A stretch of DNA of 64,000 bases from Membranipora membranacea (Eukaryota > Bryozoa > Gymnolaemata > Cheilostomatida > Membraniporidae): NCBI GenBank assembly GCA_914767715.1, contig OU612069.1, positions 13,697,387 through 13,761,386 on the forward strand, read 5' to 3'. How positions within the stretch are numbered: position 1 is the first letter of the stretch; every line of letters starts with the position of its first letter. Positions 44,656-58,100 of the stretch are shown one piece after another. The notes beneath the pieces are model-generated. The model was not told the DNA's origin, searched no databases, and saw only the letters and a program-made list of their open reading frames with translations. A program made the translations under genes and the position numbers.

Positions 44656-45898
44656 TCATTTTTAGTGTTTTCTGTGTATTTAGCCGAGCCAGCTACGTCT
44701 CATACTTCCATTTTTTTTGGCTGTTTTACTTATATTGGCACATTCGGAAGGACATCATTTAAATGATGAAGAATGTTGTCACTAAGTTGTATAAAAAAAA
44801 AAAGATTGAAAAAAACGTTGAATGTGTCCCAATTCCTCGATTTCACTGTGTGCATCACGAAATTACAACCAAAACCACTATAAATTTGGAGTTGTCTATC
44901 CTAATATCATTTGTAGCCTGAGTATCCACAGCAAAAGATTTTCAAGTGTGACTGGAATCACCCGTACGCTCCAACTTAGATTAGGCATACTACTAAGTCC
45001 CAGTTGTCCAAGGATGAACATTTCACGCAAAGACAATTTTTCTGCTGTTGTATAAATGTGTAATTAATACAACCATCCATGGCCTAGTTTGTGTGTGTTT
45101 TACTACTTTGTTAACAACTACATAGACTCTGTGGTTGGGCACACTGACTGCTCGTTGAACTATCACCCTATTTGTTATCGATTTCCATTATTTTCTGATG
45201 AATTATACATGTTATGTTACTCCAGTCAGTTGAGTTAGGATAGTTTTTGTAAGCAGGACATGTCACCTCCTCTTTTATACCTTCATAATATCCACACATA
45301 TTCCTGGTTGGACAGTGAATTAACAATGCCTAGTTCAGTTGGCAAAGTGACCCTGTAATGTAGGCCCCTGTTTGAGTCAGAAACATTACAAACAAACATT
45401 ACAAATTATTCAAGTCATCCTTGTTGTTGAGGTGTCAGTGAGTAGAGTAATTAATAGCCTGGGGTAGGCTAAGGAGACAGTCTGTTACAGGGAAATGCCT
45501 GCAGGCTCAGGCTTGCTGATATCAAAGAGTAACCGCTGTTGCTCCTTGCTGATATCATAACTAGAACAGGTCCCTACAAACTACCTGTAAATATTTCTTT
45601 TTCAGCTACCAGGGTGTTCCTCAAAGTCTGCAATGGCCTGTTTCCGTAGCCTAGTTGAAACCAATTGAAAGGGTTATTCCATCCAATTTAGTCTTTAAAA
45701 TCACCACAGATAATTAGGTCCTCACTGACTCATCAATATACATCGGCCGTAATAATACTCTTCAAGCACTTAACATGAATGAGTAACGTACAATTCTATG
45801 ATCAATATGAGCACCTGCCTGGCCACTCTCCGGCCTGACCTGTCTTACAACTGTGGCTCTCATATTTCACTGTAACTTTTGTTTTGTTAGGTTTTACA
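44656..45898. other. spacer before the CEBPZOS-like gene
   Basis: No supported coding exon. A tRNA-like SINE fragment is at 45322-45385. An acceptor (TTTTGTTAG) at about 45891 shows that an untranslated leader exon of the next gene should lie upstream, but its position could not be fixed. Confidence 0.5.
45322..45385 (+). mobile_element. tRNA-like SINE head fragment
   Basis: TAGTTCAGTTGGCAAAGTG resembles an A box and CCCTGTTTGAGTCAG a degraded B box about 30 bp later. There is no pairing acceptor stem, and the body is not clear. Confidence 0.45.
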
Positions 45899-46996
45899 AT
45901 GAAGTCACAGCAGAAGAAAGCGTGGAGCTTGATGAAACTTGGTGTGCTCGGTGTTAAGATTGGAGTAGCCGTGGAGATTGTATGCCTGGCTGGATCCTAT
46001 GCCGCCTACTACAGCATCAACCACTCACCTGGTAAGGGTATAGTATAGGGTAAATGACAAAGAGTTTGGCAATAAATTAAAATGGTTTCACACACAGCAT
46101 TGTTATGGTATTTCATATCCATTCCTAGTCGTTAACTTATGATTTAGTTTTCTAACTTTTCTCACATTGATTCCACATAAATTATATCTCTTGGTCAGTT
46201 TGGAAAATTGCAAGCATGGAAGTTTTGTTGCATTTCTTAGTATCGGAAGGGCTGTAGGGTTTCTTTCAAAAGGCATTTTCAAGAAAGGAGCCCACATAGG
46301 ATGCATACACGGCTCCTCGTAGGTATTACCAATTTAGCACTGAAACTGGATAACATGCGGAATGATATTTGTACCATGCATTATGATATTATTCCTTAAC
46401 AGATTTGATGTTTTTTTATGCTGGGATTGGCAGGCCTTAAAGTTCACTTTCTGAAATATAGTGGTGGTATGATTTTACAGGTTACAAATAATCTGAAGTT
46501 TTTCCGTCTTAGGCCTCCTCAACGTACAACATAGCTTCATTGAAGGACTGTACGTATTGATATATTGTTTTAAAATCTGGTGGTTATGACATCGTACCGC
46601 TTCCAATTAAAATGATTACTCTCAGACAGCAGTCGAACAGTTTCAAACTCTTTTATTTGATCACGCAGATTCCTTGACCCGCTAAAAACTCGTTTCAAAA
46701 AACCAGCTATAATCTTCTGATAGCAGTGTGACTATAGTCCTTAATATTTTTATTGAACGTATGAATATGTTGTAACTTCCTAAAACCTCAAAACGTCAAA
46801 CAGTATCGGAAAACTTTTTATCCTGTCAGTCATCTTTACCTACATTGTTACAGAGAGGAGACACAGGATGTATAAGAATGATTCACGTATACTTCAGTGG
46901 TATTATGACGCAGGTAAGATGTTACCAGGCGGTATCGATATGAGGAAGGCTGACTATGAGGCCTGGGGTGTGACGGAAGGAGGAAACAACAACTAA
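45899..46996 (+). CDS. CEBPZOS: CEBPZOS-like small mitochondrial membrane protein
   Basis: Exons 45899-46031 and 46854-46996 join in phase 1 and encode 91 aa. A splice acceptor lies directly before the start codon (5'UTR intron), and a donor 13 bases after the stop (GAG/GTATGT) suggests a 3'UTR intron reaching an exon near 48152 with AATAAA at about 48338. The N terminus is basic (MKSQQKKAWSLMK), then one hydrophobic helix at about residues 14-38, then a polar tail with RILQWYYDAG, GGIDMRKADYEAWG. The order of a short basic N terminus, a single helix and a tail of the form (I/L)-x-x-YY...G-I-(D/R)...W matches vertebrate CEBPZOS, a small protein reported in mitochondria whose biochemical role is not established. 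Similarity is modest but runs over the whole length. Confidence 0.75.
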
Positions 46997-49121
46997 ACAT
47001 TCAACGAGGTATGTTAGCTCATAGAGACCCCACAAATTATAATAACACCTATCTTTGAGAAGTGAATGTTTGGTTTTGTTGATTTGGGTTGACTTAGTGT
47101 TAACTGGCACTAAGCTTTGGCTAGCTGAGGTGGAAGACTATGGAAATTAAAGTGGATGAGTAGATGTTAGACTCAAATCTAGCTATTTCAAACATTGATG
47201 AAGTGGCAAAAATTTCCTCCTACTTTTCTCCACTAGGAATGGAGACATGATGATCTTCAGTTTACTGTGTCACCATTATCCAACATAGTCAACACATAAA
47301 ACTATCCTATGATATTTCACTCATATCTCTGGGATGACTTCATTCATTAGCTTTGAACTATTTCTATCATATGAAGTTTCCCAAACAGGTTTTATGACTT
47401 GTCCTAACAGTTTGCTACAGACGTCATATGAAGTTTAAGATGCTGTGTTTGTACGCATGAAAAAAGGTCATGAAAAGGATCTAATATACAATGCCAGTAT
47501 AAACTTGATTACCTCCAACTTGTACCACTCTTCTTCTGATCTTATCGCAAATAGATTTAATTGAAGATTGAATGAATAATGCTTTTACTCTGTCAATCCT
47601 GCCTGTTGCTAGTCCTAAAAATAGAAATACGAATATTACACAACGCAGAATGTTGATTATACATTTGTTTTGGAGTTATATTCACAGTTCTGCAATTTCT
47701 TTTTTTATTACACTATCAAATTCGGCCTTGATTACTAGTGAAGAGCATTGATATAAATATTAAAATACTTGAACCCCTGTCATCGGTGGTTTTTTTCCTA
47801 ATTTTTTTGTCAGAGAAAATAAAATATTTAAGAGTTTGGCGCAGTATTTTCAAACTGGCTTTACTTGATTTAATACCAACAACTTTCTCTCTGCTTTCAA
47901 TCATAAATTGAAAATTGAATTTAATATATCATGGTTTCAGGAAGTTGTCTTCTCGTAAAATATTTATTCTTAGAATGTGTCTTTCGAACAAAAAGGGGGT
48001 CATAATAATTTCCTCACCAGCATACCAAGTTACCAACCACATTTATTTATATCAATGGGCTATAATTAAAAAACATCAAACAACTGAAATAGTAAGTTCA
48101 ACATCTTTATCTTATCAAGAAAATTATTGTTTACCAGATTATTAATATTGCAGGGTGGAGGAAATAACTTCGTTACCTTATTGGCATGCTTTGTGTTAAT
48201 ACAACCCTGATGAGGAGAATTGGGAAATGAGGGTCAACGACTTCAGCTGTGTCTTAGAAAGAAACCTGTTTCTTCATGCATCTGGATTGTCTAATGTCTA
48301 CTATCAACAATACCTATCATATCGTTGTGGAATATTGTTAATAAACAAAACTTTCTGTGAAAGAGGTATGACATAAAATGATTTTTCAGTTGTATGGGTG
48401 CGCTTAATTTCCTGACACAAGAATTTCAGTGTCTAGTCACGATCTTGAGTGGAAACGCTTTTGCTGTCTGGTACAGTTGATAATTGAAAAACATTGAAGA
48501 AAATTTGGCTAGACTGTAATACGCCTACCTCTGATGTTTTATTGAGCCATTTATATAGCTGAATGGAGAGTGTTAATAATAGACTACTGAACATTTTATT
48601 GGCTTCATTTCACATTTAGTTACTTGTAACAAATAATTCAATTTTAATTTTATTGTTTGTAATGTTTATTTCCACAACATTCTACTATATAGATAGTGTA
48701 TGTAATTAAATTTTCTACAAAAGTCCCATTATTTTAATTAGCAATTCTATGATGTTGCCAACAATGCAATTATGATGATGAATGTAAAAACTTTATAGGT
48801 AGGAGTTTGCGTTCAATAAGTTGTACGACAGCAATAATTTCTCGGTAAGGTAAACTGCTATCAAGTGCTTTCTGGTCTAAAGTATTTTTTAAAAGAATAT
48901 CTCTGCAAGGAGCAAGAGTGGGTCAGACAAATTAACTTTGCTTGGTAGGCTACTTGGTCATATCCTGTGTAGGAACAACATTTGTAGTTGTCATATTACG
49001 TCCAGTCTTTGGTCAACGAAAGATCATCCTCAAGTCTTGGATATTGCTTTGCTTGTAACTTTTTTATCGATGGTAGCCTTAGATCTCTGCTAAGTAGCCT
49101 GAGATCTCTGGTCAGCTTGTC
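46997..49121. other. 3'UTR/intron of the CEBPZOS-like gene, then intergenic
   Basis: The probable final non-coding exon lies at about 48152-48360 (acceptor TATTGCAG, AATAAA near 48338). The other frames of 60-76 codons lack support. Nothing else is recognised before the next start codon. Confidence 0.45.
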
Positions 49122-52100
49122 ATGGCTCTGAGGGGGTATATCGGCACCAGCAATGTCAAGTTTGATGAAAGGGTAACCGAACACACCATTCCGGCAAATG
49201 AGGTGAGGATATAATATTAGTTTGTTTGAATGTTTTATTGGAATTAAACCATGTCTGGATAGATGATATTGTGCTACATAGTGATGGGTCTTGTCGATGT
49301 GACGTGACATGACGTGACGTAGCCACTGATACGTAATGATAACTTTGTAGGCTATCAATATCAATGGATAAAGCGTATGTAGGGAAACTCGTAAATAACC
49401 TGCAATTTTCTAGAAATTCCAGTGATATCACATGAGTGATCAGAAAAGAGTTTTCTTGGCTTTAAGTTTAATCTAAAGCTATGCTAGGGAACATTGATAC
49501 TGATCAATTGATGCTGGAACAATCCAATTCCCCTTTAAATTCTACCAGCTGGATTTGTGGTTTCCTTTAACATACTTCTGTTTTACTGGTTGAAAGCCAA
49601 GGTGATACCCATATGCACCTCCATTTGCCCCAAAACTTAGCAGATATTTCGCCTCAGCAATTGAAGATCAACAACCTACTTCTCTCTTTTGTTAGGACAA
49701 TGAGCCGACAATTCCTAAACTGAAACCTATAGCCAGAGATCCTATCCTTGTGATGAAGTACAGAGAGACTATTAAACGCTTCCCAAATAGAAGGGGTAAA
49801 GTGGACCAAACCCGTATAATCGCTAGAAGGAATAAAATATCAGGCTCGGAGAGAAAACTATTTGACAATCAAGAGGACTCGCATCTGGGTCTGAAAAACG
49901 GACGATTCAATAACGGTGACTCTGACGAAGCTGAAGGTAAAATTGATGTATTGTGACATGATATTCTATCTTACCTCCTGTCACTATGATGTTATCAGTT
50001 TGAATGCTGCCCCTGTTGGTGTGAACAACTTTTACTTTCTTCTTCCACTGTGATCTATATAAGTCTCAATGTCTGTCATGGCAGTGTTGGAGAACACCTG
50101 TGAAAAAATCAAATGTAGATACTAAGTCACTATTTGCCTCGGAAGTGTGGGAATCCATCCTAATCCACAGCTTGTAATTTTTCTTAGATCTCTTATTTGA
50201 TTTGGTTTGCCGCTGTTGAGACCCTCATTGAGTATTTTGTGACAATATTGAATTGAGGTGATACCATTTCTTCCCACTCAAAATATCGAGACAAGCTTGC
50301 TTCCTAATGCTCCTGTAGACCTACAAACTTTTTTTTGACTCTATCAATTTTGTTGGGTAGTGATTTTTATTATACGTTTGTGTCTCATATTTCCATATTA
50401 GACATACAATGAATTGTTTAGCCATCTGTGAGAATACTCAAATTGTCAAGTCACCTACCGCATTCAGAACAATGGGCAGCAAAATAGTGGGTGCTTTAGC
50501 GGTAGTCAGTGAACTGCAGTGGAATTTGAACCTACAACCTTAAACATTTGCATGCTGAAGTAATGGTGCTATAACCAACTGAGCTACCTCCTAGTCCTAG
50601 TGAGCAACCCTCATTAGTATTTGCCCGTCACCACGTTGACTCTGAACTCGTAATTTTTTGTTACAGATAATGATGAGGAGTGCCCCACTGAGTCAATAAG
50701 TCAGGCCACATACACATCTACATGTCACCACTACCATACAGAGCCCATACCAGCTATATATAACGGGCTGAATAAGGAGAATATCACTATCAAATACTTC
50801 CCTATAGGAGAGATCAACATCAAGGCTGCCTGCGTCGCTCTCGTGGTCAGTGGTGTTTCTATCTTTCTTTGTGTGCCTTTAAGACCTATAATAATACTTG
50901 ATATCTCCCGCAGCCACACAAAGGGTGGCAGTGTTCATAACCCTGCGCAGGTAATAATCATTCACCCTAGAAGAGAACATGTTTTGTTTAGTGCAGTTGC
51001 CTCGGATCGGTCATTGCAATTGATTGAATGCAATTAAAAATATTACAGTCATGCAACCTAGACCTGTTAGACTTGCCTGGATTTTAGACATTGTCTCCCT
51101 GGTGTAACAATACATCATTAAGGTGGGAATATTTTTATTGGAAGTTGCAAAATTTGTTGAAGATTTTGGTGCCATAATGGCGGTCATAGGATATATTTCA
51201 GCGTTTTGTTTCTATCCTAATCTCCCTGGCTGCCACACAAAAAAGTTGAATATGCTCCTGTAATAAGCGAAAATTGGCAAAATATGGTGTCATGTTTGTT
51301 CAGCACTCTCTATAACAGGGGGCAACTCCCAGCACATCCCCAATGTGCATGTATGCTCACTGCATGTCTGTATTATTTTGCTGACAGGCTAACACTGCAG
51401 TGACTGTATTGGATCTGACAGCTACAGATATGGGACCTAATGGTTCTGTATACATAGCCGATGTACTCAGGGAAAACCTCTACATACTAGATCTGGTCAG
51501 TGAAGTGATAGTCTGAATTCATGGTCAGATTGTTGCATAATTAGTCAATCGGTAAAAGCAGTTCAACCTCGGTTTTAACTTTGCTTGGGATGATTGTTGT
51601 AGCATACCATTATCAACCACGTTCCAATCATGTTGCTAGGAATGTGGTTGATAGCTAGATGCTACTTCCATCAACCCGAGCAAAGTCTTAGCACTTAACC
51701 TAGCTGAACCCTACCCGTTTCTGGCCTATCCTCAGTATGCAGCAATATTTCCCATCTGTTTATATGATAAACTTCTAAAACCTGGATTTTTTATCCAGCG
51801 GTTCTTCAGCCCACCTCCATTTCGCCCATTACAATTTCTGAGTAATTAAAGTCAAACAAAAACATGATCATCAGACCCTAGGGATCACAGCGTGAAGAGG
51901 TAGAATTCCTAACTGTAATTATGATTGATTAACTAGAAGAAGCGATTAGTTGACACTGACAAATATGTCCTTTAAAACGAGATAGTGACTGTCTGGAACC
52001 TATCTCAAGGACTCATCATGTTATTGATAGATAATATTTATAGAGACAAGTCTTTAGCACTCCCCCTCCCACACACAGCTGTCTATTAAATCATGACTCT

Positions 52101-55100
52101 CAATCAATCTATATATTGGGCTCAAAATCCATCAACATGTAACAATCATGTTTTATCATTGGTGATAACTACACAGTGACACTGTAGCTCTATATTATAA
52201 TAAAACTTTTAAAGTTTATTGGGAAAAAAGCGATGAAAACCTGTTTTTAGTTCATACAGAAAATGTAAGGAGTCCCAAGTCCTTGTAATTGCTGCGCAAA
52301 ACGTATTCAAACAAATTTTTAATGGCAAAAATTCTTGAGGATTATGTTCTTTCTTGCCATAATTTCTGACAGATCATAACCAACCAAACAAATGAAACCC
52401 AGAATCTTTTTCTTTTCTCTTTTATTATTCAGTATCATGATAAAATACCATGTAGTATGTCTTGATTGTAGAACATATCAGAGAATAATATTGGTACTGA
52501 GGGTATAGCAGCTATATGTGCTGCTGTACAGGAAAATAGGGCCCTCAAATATCTCAATCTATCTGGTTAGTATATTTTACATTATCATTGTTTTGCACTG
52601 TTCATTGTCGTTATGTATTACGTAATTTTATTATTATTGTTGTTGTATCACATATTATTAAACTTTATTCTAATTTAATGCAGATAGATTATCACTGCTG
52701 TTCTCTCAGTATATCAATATATATATTTTATTTCAATTTGTTCTGTTGAGTGCACCCTATAATTTGAAGCACAACTTTGCGTGAATTTTCCTGTAAAAGA
52801 GCTGTGTGAACTTGAACGATATGTATGTACGTAGTATCATTCAAATGCCTTTGTATCAACACAGAAATGATATCAGCTCATTTCAATATTTCTATTGAGA
52901 TTTAACAATCTGATGTGTATGTTTCTAATAGATCTTCCTGCTTTCATCGTGTAAGCAGGGAGTTTGCCGAAACTCCCATTTGTAAGCGTATCTGCACTAC
53001 GTTTACCAGGGATTGTCCTCTCATGTTAGATGATCAAACAACTCCTTGCTATTGTGCACCGATTCATATAACCTCATACTAATTATAATGCACTATTTAA
53101 TTGCAGGTAACAAGCTATCAGAAACAGATGCTGTACACCTCAAAAATATGATGATAGAAAACACAACACTAAAGGGGCTGAATATCAGTCACAACGCATT
53201 CACTGATAAGGGAGGGGTGCTATTAGCTCAGGGAATCGGTAGGTATAGGTCATCTGTACGCAAGCAAGTAATTTGAGCACCAGTCTAGTTTGAGTGATTG
53301 AAAGTTGGAAAAAAATCATAATATATCCCCCAAAATCTTTTGGATATCCTATTGCGATCAGGTCGGAGAAAAAAAAACATATATGGGATTTTCCAGTTCT
53401 GCCTGGGAATATCAGGTCATTACCGCAGTGGGAATTTGGTTATCCTGCCCTAATGATTATATTCTGTTTGTTGGGTTACAGCAACAACACATTAAAGACG
53501 GCCGGTCAAAAAGTGTGTAGTGAAATTTGTATGCCTACTGATAAAGATTATCAACCATTTTGTCAATACTGGCAATTTGCTGACAAATTAAGTTAGTCAT
53601 TGCGAGCAGAGAGGCTACTTATCTGATTCACACACATATTCACATGTTGTTGCACTCTAACACATTTTTGTCATGAAAGTGTTTCTCTTTGCTCTATTAC
53701 AGAAGGGAATGATGCTCTGATAGATATAGACTTTAGCTGGAATCACCTGAGACAGCGAGGTGCTAGACAAATCATTGAGGCTTTACAGGTATGTATATTA
53801 GTCTTATCACAGATACTGACTTTTGTCCAGACCTGAAAGTAAATTGAAAATTATACTTACGTTAATCTACAGAAACAGACATGATCTTAACTCAGACGTC
53901 AATGCGTATATATTGATTAATTGAGTAATTGCTATTGTAATTTGTAATTCGCCGCTAAAGAAATGGCAACCTGAGAATCCTATTGTAGTAATTTTATTTC
54001 GAATTCAAATATTCAGATTAACCTCTCCATGTAAATTAAGCAGTACCAGCAGAGGAGGAGAGACCCCAATGCTGACAAAATTTTAGCCTGGTCAAAATTG
54101 GTCACAAATTCAGTTGTGCATCTAGTTCCAATCTGAAGTCATGACTGAATTTTAATGGTCAATTTATTACGACTTTGTGGCTCACAAAAACATAATTGAC
54201 TCTCACTTGTAACTTACCTGAAACTGACTGACTCATAAATGAGACTAATAACCTTACTTGTACCCAACAGATGAATAACACAATAAAGAGAGCTGATCTA
54301 AGTTATAACGGTTTCCATGACGCCTCTAAGCTAATAGGAGAATTAATATCTGACACCACATGTCTAACTTACCTCGACTTATCAAGTAACAGACTCGGTG
54401 ATGTGGATATGGGTCATATCGTCAAAGGTAAGTCCAAAATTATATACAATGAGCTTCAAAAGCCAGGGTACATATGGATAATTAACATAAGTGTAAATCA
54501 ATCCATTGATTGAAACGACATATGATCATGCAAAAATATATGGAATATAGAAAATGTGCAGGCCTTACAGCATGCAAATTTATTAATTAAAATATCATGT
54601 GTAAGAAAATTGTATTAATTTGGTAGAAGGCTGCCTTCTTTTGACCCAAACAGCCAAATTAACAACAGGAAATATATGTTGTCAGAATTTCTATCTCATA
54701 TTTTCTGAACCACGTGCTTACGTGATTTGGATGTGACCAGAACAACAGTTGTCTCCACTTCATAAAATAAATTGCATTCTATTCTTGTGTTACCAAAGCT
54801 AGATTTCCATCACGGCTTAACTTGATTTTTCACATACTTTCAGGTTTTTCTCAGAATGAGACCTTGGAGACTTTTCTGATAGGACACAACCCGTTTACTG
54901 CTCCATACTGTAACCAACTTCTCGGAGTCGTATGTGAGAATCCTCATAGTAAAATTAAAGAGCTTGACCTGGATGTGAGTCTCTGAATCTATATGTGACT
55001 GACTATTGAAGACTTGTTGACAATTGTTATACAACCAGGGAGGTTTTTTCCCAAACTCCCTGATAAAACAGAAACTCTTTATTTTCAACTTGGAGTTATC

Positions 55101-58100
55101 CTGCCAGTGTATGTGGGAGCATAACTTCAAGTTGGATGGGAAAAAGTCCCAAACATTTCAAAATATTATTATCATGTTAAAAATGTTTAGGGTTATTGAT
55201 GCCACCCTTGTTCTTAGTCTCATTTATAGTTGAGTTTCAAACATACAGCTCAAGGCCTCAACATCTCAATGCAAGTGGAAATTCTATAGGGTTATGTGCA
55301 TTTGTAAATTTCAAGCATTGTCTTGACTCACAATAACTGGCCTTAAAGAGAGTACCTCTTGACTTAAATATAAATTTAAACCTATAAGGATCTGCCTCCA
55401 CCTCTCTCTAAAGAGAGATGTCGATTCCGGCAGGCTAGGATCACTACTACTATTTAGGGCGGTCATATAAGACCTAGTGTATAAAGAAAAAACCTTTGGC
55501 TAATTCTTTGGTCAAAAATTTGCTGTCTAGTAATGCTCAACCGCTTCAAATAATGAGATGTATCAATTTTTATCTTTTACAGGGTCAGTCAGTAGAGATA
55601 TCTTTCTTAGAGTTGATATATAAGACGAGACAGAACAGACAGTTATATATAAACCATGGTACAGTACTCAAGGCTACAGTACAGAGAGAAGCTGCTGATG
55701 ACTTTGCGAATGCTGACCCTATGACTGTACTTATGGAATGTATCGGTAAGCTTATCCTACAATATCTTTGCGTAGCATTATATGATTACTATACTTCTGG
55801 TTCAATTTAGATTACTGGCGTGATTTCAGCGCTCATACTGTGTCCCGATAGCTGGTAGTAGCGATTTAATTATCTGAAATGACATAATGAATAATGAAAT
55901 ACCACTACCAGCTATCCAAGCACAGTTTGAGCGCTTAAACTACCATATTACTAGATCAAGATTTGGTCAAGTTTGGTCTCTAACTCCGGATATCGAGTAG
56001 TTCCCCTTTGGCATAAATAAGAAGGGAGCAGCGCTTCATCCAGACACATATAATCAAACTTGAGCTAACCAAGGAGTTAGCAGAACTCCTTGATCTAACC
56101 AAAATCCTATTATAACTGCAAATGGATAGGTTGTTACATTTCTTTCCCTTTGCCGCTTGGTCCCACAACTGCATTACTAAAATCATTTTCGAAAAATTTA
56201 GAACCAATGTACAGCAATGACAAGTGTTAGCAGGTGCTCCTACCATCTGAGTCACCTCCTACTTGTGAGTGATTATGGAATGACTGTCACTGATTGTGTA
56301 CCATGTTAAGTGCTCAAGCGTTTTGAATGCTCTAGAATGTTTGATCACAGAATGAGTCCATGGCATTCTTTTATCTAACATTCTCTGGAATGATGTTGGA
56401 ACCTGCCACAACCACAACCACAACCACAACCACAACCACAACCACAACCACAACCACAACCACAACCAATGTTGGAACCTGCCACAACCTCTCACTTGCC
56501 ACCATTTTAGCACTCATACTTATAATCGGTGTATAGATTGTAGCATTTTTATTTTCTTATATTTACAGCACAGAGACAGCTGAAGTTGGTAGATTTATTT
56601 CAGAGTATAGATAAAGATGATAGTAAGACTATAACTAGAACTGAGCTGAGAGAGGGTCTCAAGGTAAGAAGGGAGTTCACATGTTTATAGTGTAACTTAG
56701 AGCGTATGCCATTAGTTCGTCAAGTGTTGGCTTCACAATCTCTGCTTGCTATGACATGAGTCAAACGTGTGCTTGAATCAATTGCCATATTTAGATAGGG
56801 TTGACTCGAAAAAAAAGAGTAATGGTGCTCAATTTGTTCTGAACTGCAAAACTGATCAGGATTTTTCTTATAAATAATTGAAGCACAAATGACCAAAACT
56901 AGTAGCTGACGTGATAAAAATGTACACATTATTCGTTTCATTCCTGCAGCTTGCTTCCAAAATTTTTGAAGGCCTGAAATTTTTTTCCAGAGTTTGAACA
57001 TACCGATGAGTGGGAAGGCTGTAGATAAACTTATGAAGAAGCTGGATGTCGACGATGACGGAGAAATTGACTTTGCGTAAGTTTTATTTCAGCCAGCAAG
57101 ACACACTACCTCAGTTTTATATTCATTCAACATTATTTGTTTTCATAGTCATGACAATTTGTTTCAGAGCGATCAAGGTCTGCACACTTATTTTAATTTA
57201 AATTCCTGTTCTTGATTCAGATGATGAACATCATGAAACCGTTTTTTTCGTTCATAAGGAAGGACAACTCCAAGCTGGCTTTGTCCGTGACGCCTTGATT
57301 CTACCTCAAATTTAGTCTGACCATCGTCATTTCTAACTAGAAAAACTCTTGTAACGTGAAGTATACAAACTCCTAATTTATTAACTTAATATCCTATTTT
57401 TATTTGTTGATGGTCTTACTCTGTTTTCTGCTGACAGAGAGTGTTGATGGAGGTGTGTTGCCTTTAAACTCCGAATCATCAATTATTATATATATTATTT
57501 CTATTGAGTAGATGGTCTGATTGTTGACCATTTTCCAACAACAGAGAGTTTATGGAGGGGTTGGACCTGTTCAAATGTGAATTTTTATAACAGAGAGTTG
57601 ATGGAGGGACAGAGGGAGTATTATCGTAAGAAGAAGGAGATCGAAGAGCTGGGTAGTGCTGCTCAGGATACAGAGGATGATAGTAAGATGAAAGAGAAAG
57701 TAACTAAACTAATCAAAATGAGAAGACTCGCTAAAATGGCTCAGGTTCTCGACACCAGTACGGTATGTGAATACAACTCTTGGCTAAGTTTAGAGTTAGT
57801 AGGCTACACTCTGGTTTAACATGTGTAATGTTTTAGGTTAGCGTTGCTAGAAATTAGTTTCGTTGCAGTGAATGGTTCATGCAGTCTTGTGGAAGCTTCT
57901 ATAGTGTTTGTAAAATTTGCTGTGATAATGTATAGATATGAGTAGTTGATTTAATTTTGGCAAGCCCAACTCAAGTGTTTTGTTAGAAAATATAAACATA
58001 TCGGATGAAAATCCCTAATAAATTATAGTTATAACTAACTGTTTGCAGTTTTGCCTTAGTTTTTATTTCCATGTTTTTGTTTATATTGAAATATTAATAT

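Noticed and set aside
56259-56513. Trp-Leu repeat frame on the minus strand
   Set aside because: It translates the CCACAA hexamer array.
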